Source: Clostridia bacterium
Lineage (GTDB): Bacteria; Bacillota_A; Clostridia; Christensenellales; Aristaeellaceae
Length of the DNA: 7,932 nucleotides
Direction of reading: 5' to 3'
NCBI GenBank assembly: GCA_017412025.1
Contig: JAFQOY010000112.1
Coordinates: forward strand, 1 to 7,932
The notes beneath the pieces were generated by a model. The model did not search any database. It saw only the letters and a program-made list of their open reading frames with translations, and was not told the origin of the DNA. Positions 7,201 through 7,932 of this stretch are shown here, one piece after another. Position 1 is the stretch's first letter. Each line of letters begins with the position of its first letter. The position numbers and the translations under genes were made by a program.

Positions 7201-7932
7201 AGGTGCCGGATATCGACCTGAACTTCTCCGGCGTATACCAGCCCAGGGCGCACGCCTATATCGAAGAGCTCTTTGGCAAGCAGTACTGCTACCGCGCCGG
7301 CACCATCGGCACGCTGGCGGACAAGACGGCGTACGGCTACGTGAAGAAATACTGCGAGGAGCGCGAAATTACGCTTTCGGAGGCGGAGATGAACCGACTG
7401 GCGCTGGGCTGCGTAGGCGTCAAGCGTACGACGGGCCAGCACCCGGCCGGCATGGTCGTGCTGCCCAAGGAGTACGAGATTCAGCAGTTCGTCGCCATTC
7501 AGCATCCGGCCAACGATATGACCAATCCGGTCATCACCACGCATTACGATTTCGGCTCCATGCACGACGTATTGGTCAAGCTCGACGTTCTGGGCCATGA
7601 CGATCCGACGATGATCCGCATGCTCATGGATCTGACGGGCGTGGACGCGACCAGAATTCCGCTGACGGATCCGAAGGTCATTTCGCTCTTTTCCAGCACG
7701 GAGGCGCTGGGCGTTACGCCGGAGCAGATCGGCTCCAACACGGGCACGTACGGCGTGCCGGAGTTCGGCACGAAGTTCGTCCGTCAGATGCTGGAGGAGA
7801 CGAAGCCGACGACCATGGACGAGCTGGTGCGTATTTCCGGTCTGTCCCACGGTACGGACGTGTGGATCGGCAACGCGCAGGAGATCGTCAAGCATGGTAT
7901 CGCGCCGTTCTCGTCCTGCATCTGCACGCGAG
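4281..7932 (+). CDS. polC: DNA polymerase III alpha subunit, PolC type (Gram-positive), 3'-truncated by window edge
   Basis: PolC is the replicative DNA polymerase with built-in 3'-5' proofreading, loaded on the beta clamp at the fork. The window holds 1,217 codons with no stop; the family is usually ~1,430-1,450 residues, so ~15% of the C-terminus, including the helix-hairpin-helix end, is missing. Domains seen in order: N-terminal domain and a charged helical linker (~1-220); OB fold (~224-335); PHP domain starting ELHMHT with H349/H351 and ITDH, split by the exonuclease insertion; DEDD exonuclease with D437/E439 in VVDFETTG, D522 in HNAKFD and H575/D580 in HRAVHD; SRGSVGSS (895-902); four-cysteine zinc site C922, C925, C948, C951; catalytic PDIDLNFSG with D977 and D979; and the third catalytic D1102 in KLDVLGHDDP. 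All visible catalytic residues are intact. The ATG has AGGAG 7 nt upstream, but a terminator stands just before it. Confidence 0.98.
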   Translation, partial: MSEKWEGLLDGAAEELKGHLTLDRVTTNRSGDRITVCFSADILVEERPFLALQRALRRNFAPMHVSVIVRSPQLAQDFLDHPEKYTPFVLRCVKRRHPSGAPLLEDAKLEFKGNVLSVLVPQVIAPKFLVQSGVDKYIEELIQNVFVTEIHVQFQAVKLRQEQLEEIRRRRAKEDETAVAEMVREQKEQVQAQEQKAKEKPKAVLGRPITAEPMEIAELTEEASKITICGEVLTAETRELKGGEMQLLSFAITDYTNTIKCKAFLRYKPRRGRFGGGNAEEEERPPTEEEKKAVHDIIAAVKPGSWFAVRGDVKMDNFEKGLVVMVNDIDAREKPQRKDTAERKRIELHMHTNMSEKDGISSASDLIKRAAQWGHPAVAITDHGVVQAFPEAFGAAKKNKIKLIPGVEAYLTDVTTVVKNLGGTDMRTLHEDIVVVDFETTGLNPRKNRIMEIGAVRIRNGQVVEEYSRFVNPQEPIPQEVVELTGITDAMVANAGTAETEIPKLLEFIGGAAFAAHNAKFDYSFLSEECSRLGIEISMPVIDTLEFSRRMYPSLKSHRLGAVCKSLGISLKNAHRAVHDARATAQMLNRMLDTALEKGVQRVCDINSALTGGAIGDSYHIILLACEQDGITNINKIVSEGHLNYFSRRPHTPREILQKYRKGIIVGSACEAGELFRAVVDGRNDTELKRIARFYDYLEIQPVGNNEFMLREGMAEDVEQLRDFNRKIVWLGEELGIPVVATGDVHFLDPKDAKFRAIIQAAYGFKDSDNQPPLYFKTTDEMLEEFAYLGKAKAEEVVIDNPAKIAARIGEVGLYPKHPEGKETFQPFWADAADNIRNLCEEKIREHFGDNPPEIVVARKEKELSSILGYGYGTLYNIAEKLVKKSNADGYLVGSRGSVGSSYVAHLVGISEVNALPPHYRCEKCKWHTFDVDKAKYKTGPDLPPMKCPVCGEELFRDGFEIPFEVFLGFKGDKVPDIDLNFSGVYQPRAHAYIEELFGKQYCYRAGTIGTLADKTAYGYVKKYCEEREITLSEAEMNRLALGCVGVKRTTGQHPAGMVVLPKEYEIQQFVAIQHPANDMTNPVITTHYDFGSMHDVLVKLDVLGHDDPTMIRMLMDLTGVDATRIPLTDPKVISLFSSTEALGVTPEQIGSNTGTYGVPEFGTKFVRQMLEETKPTTMDELVRISGLSHGTDVWIGNAQEIVKHGIAPFSSCICTR

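Noticed and set aside
4284..7895. 1,203-codon minus-strand open frame as a gene
   Set aside because: It lies wholly antisense to polC, whose domains and catalytic residues are intact on the plus strand. It is codon-aligned with polC and explained by missing TTA/CTA/TCA codons, and its product is a repetitive Arg/His/Leu-rich sequence without recognisable domains.
1..7932. tRNA or rRNA genes, CRISPR arrays, insertion sequences, phage or defence genes
   Set aside because: No cloverleaf, spaced repeats, transposase or phage-type coding sequence was seen; nearly all bases are accounted for by housekeeping genes and short spacers.

Overview
The window is a conserved housekeeping block read entirely on the plus strand: the C-terminal part of cdsA, then dxr, rseP, ispG, a small AT-rich membrane-protein gene, and the first ~85% of polC. 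PolC, the exonuclease-containing replicative polymerase, is typical of Bacillota. Together with the MEP isoprenoid genes interleaved with cdsA and rseP, and an overall GC near 58-60% (estimated from sampled lines), this suggests a high-GC member of the Clostridia. Species cannot be named from the sequence.

Layout. 1-522: CdsA, 5' end outside the window. 523-587: spacer with a GC-rich hairpin abutting the dxr ribosome binding site. 588-1745: Dxr. 1746-1822: spacer with a two-tier nested inverted repeat and a distant ribosome binding site. 1823-2845: RseP/RasP site-2 protease. 2859-3911: IspG, whose ribosome binding site begins on the base after the rseP stop. 3912-4261: a ~36% GC island with an 88-residue two-helix membrane protein and an intrinsic terminator. 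4281-7932: PolC, cut by the window end.

How they work together. CdsA makes CDP-diacylglycerol for phospholipids. Dxr and IspG are the committed step and the penultimate step of the MEP pathway, supplying C5 units for undecaprenyl carriers and other isoprenoids. RseP is an intramembrane protease used in envelope signalling. The first four genes therefore form an envelope/isoprenoid operon whose promoter must lie upstream of the window. PolC is the replicative polymerase and commonly lies downstream of this cluster in related bacteria.

No exotic new system is visible. The most unusual part is the AT-rich small-gene/terminator cassette between ispG and polC: the terminator ends only 19 nt before the polC start, so how polC is transcribed is unclear. 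The structured intercistronic spacers before dxr and rseP are second-tier observations. Very long minus-strand open frames opposite polC and dxr are codon-usage shadows, not genes.
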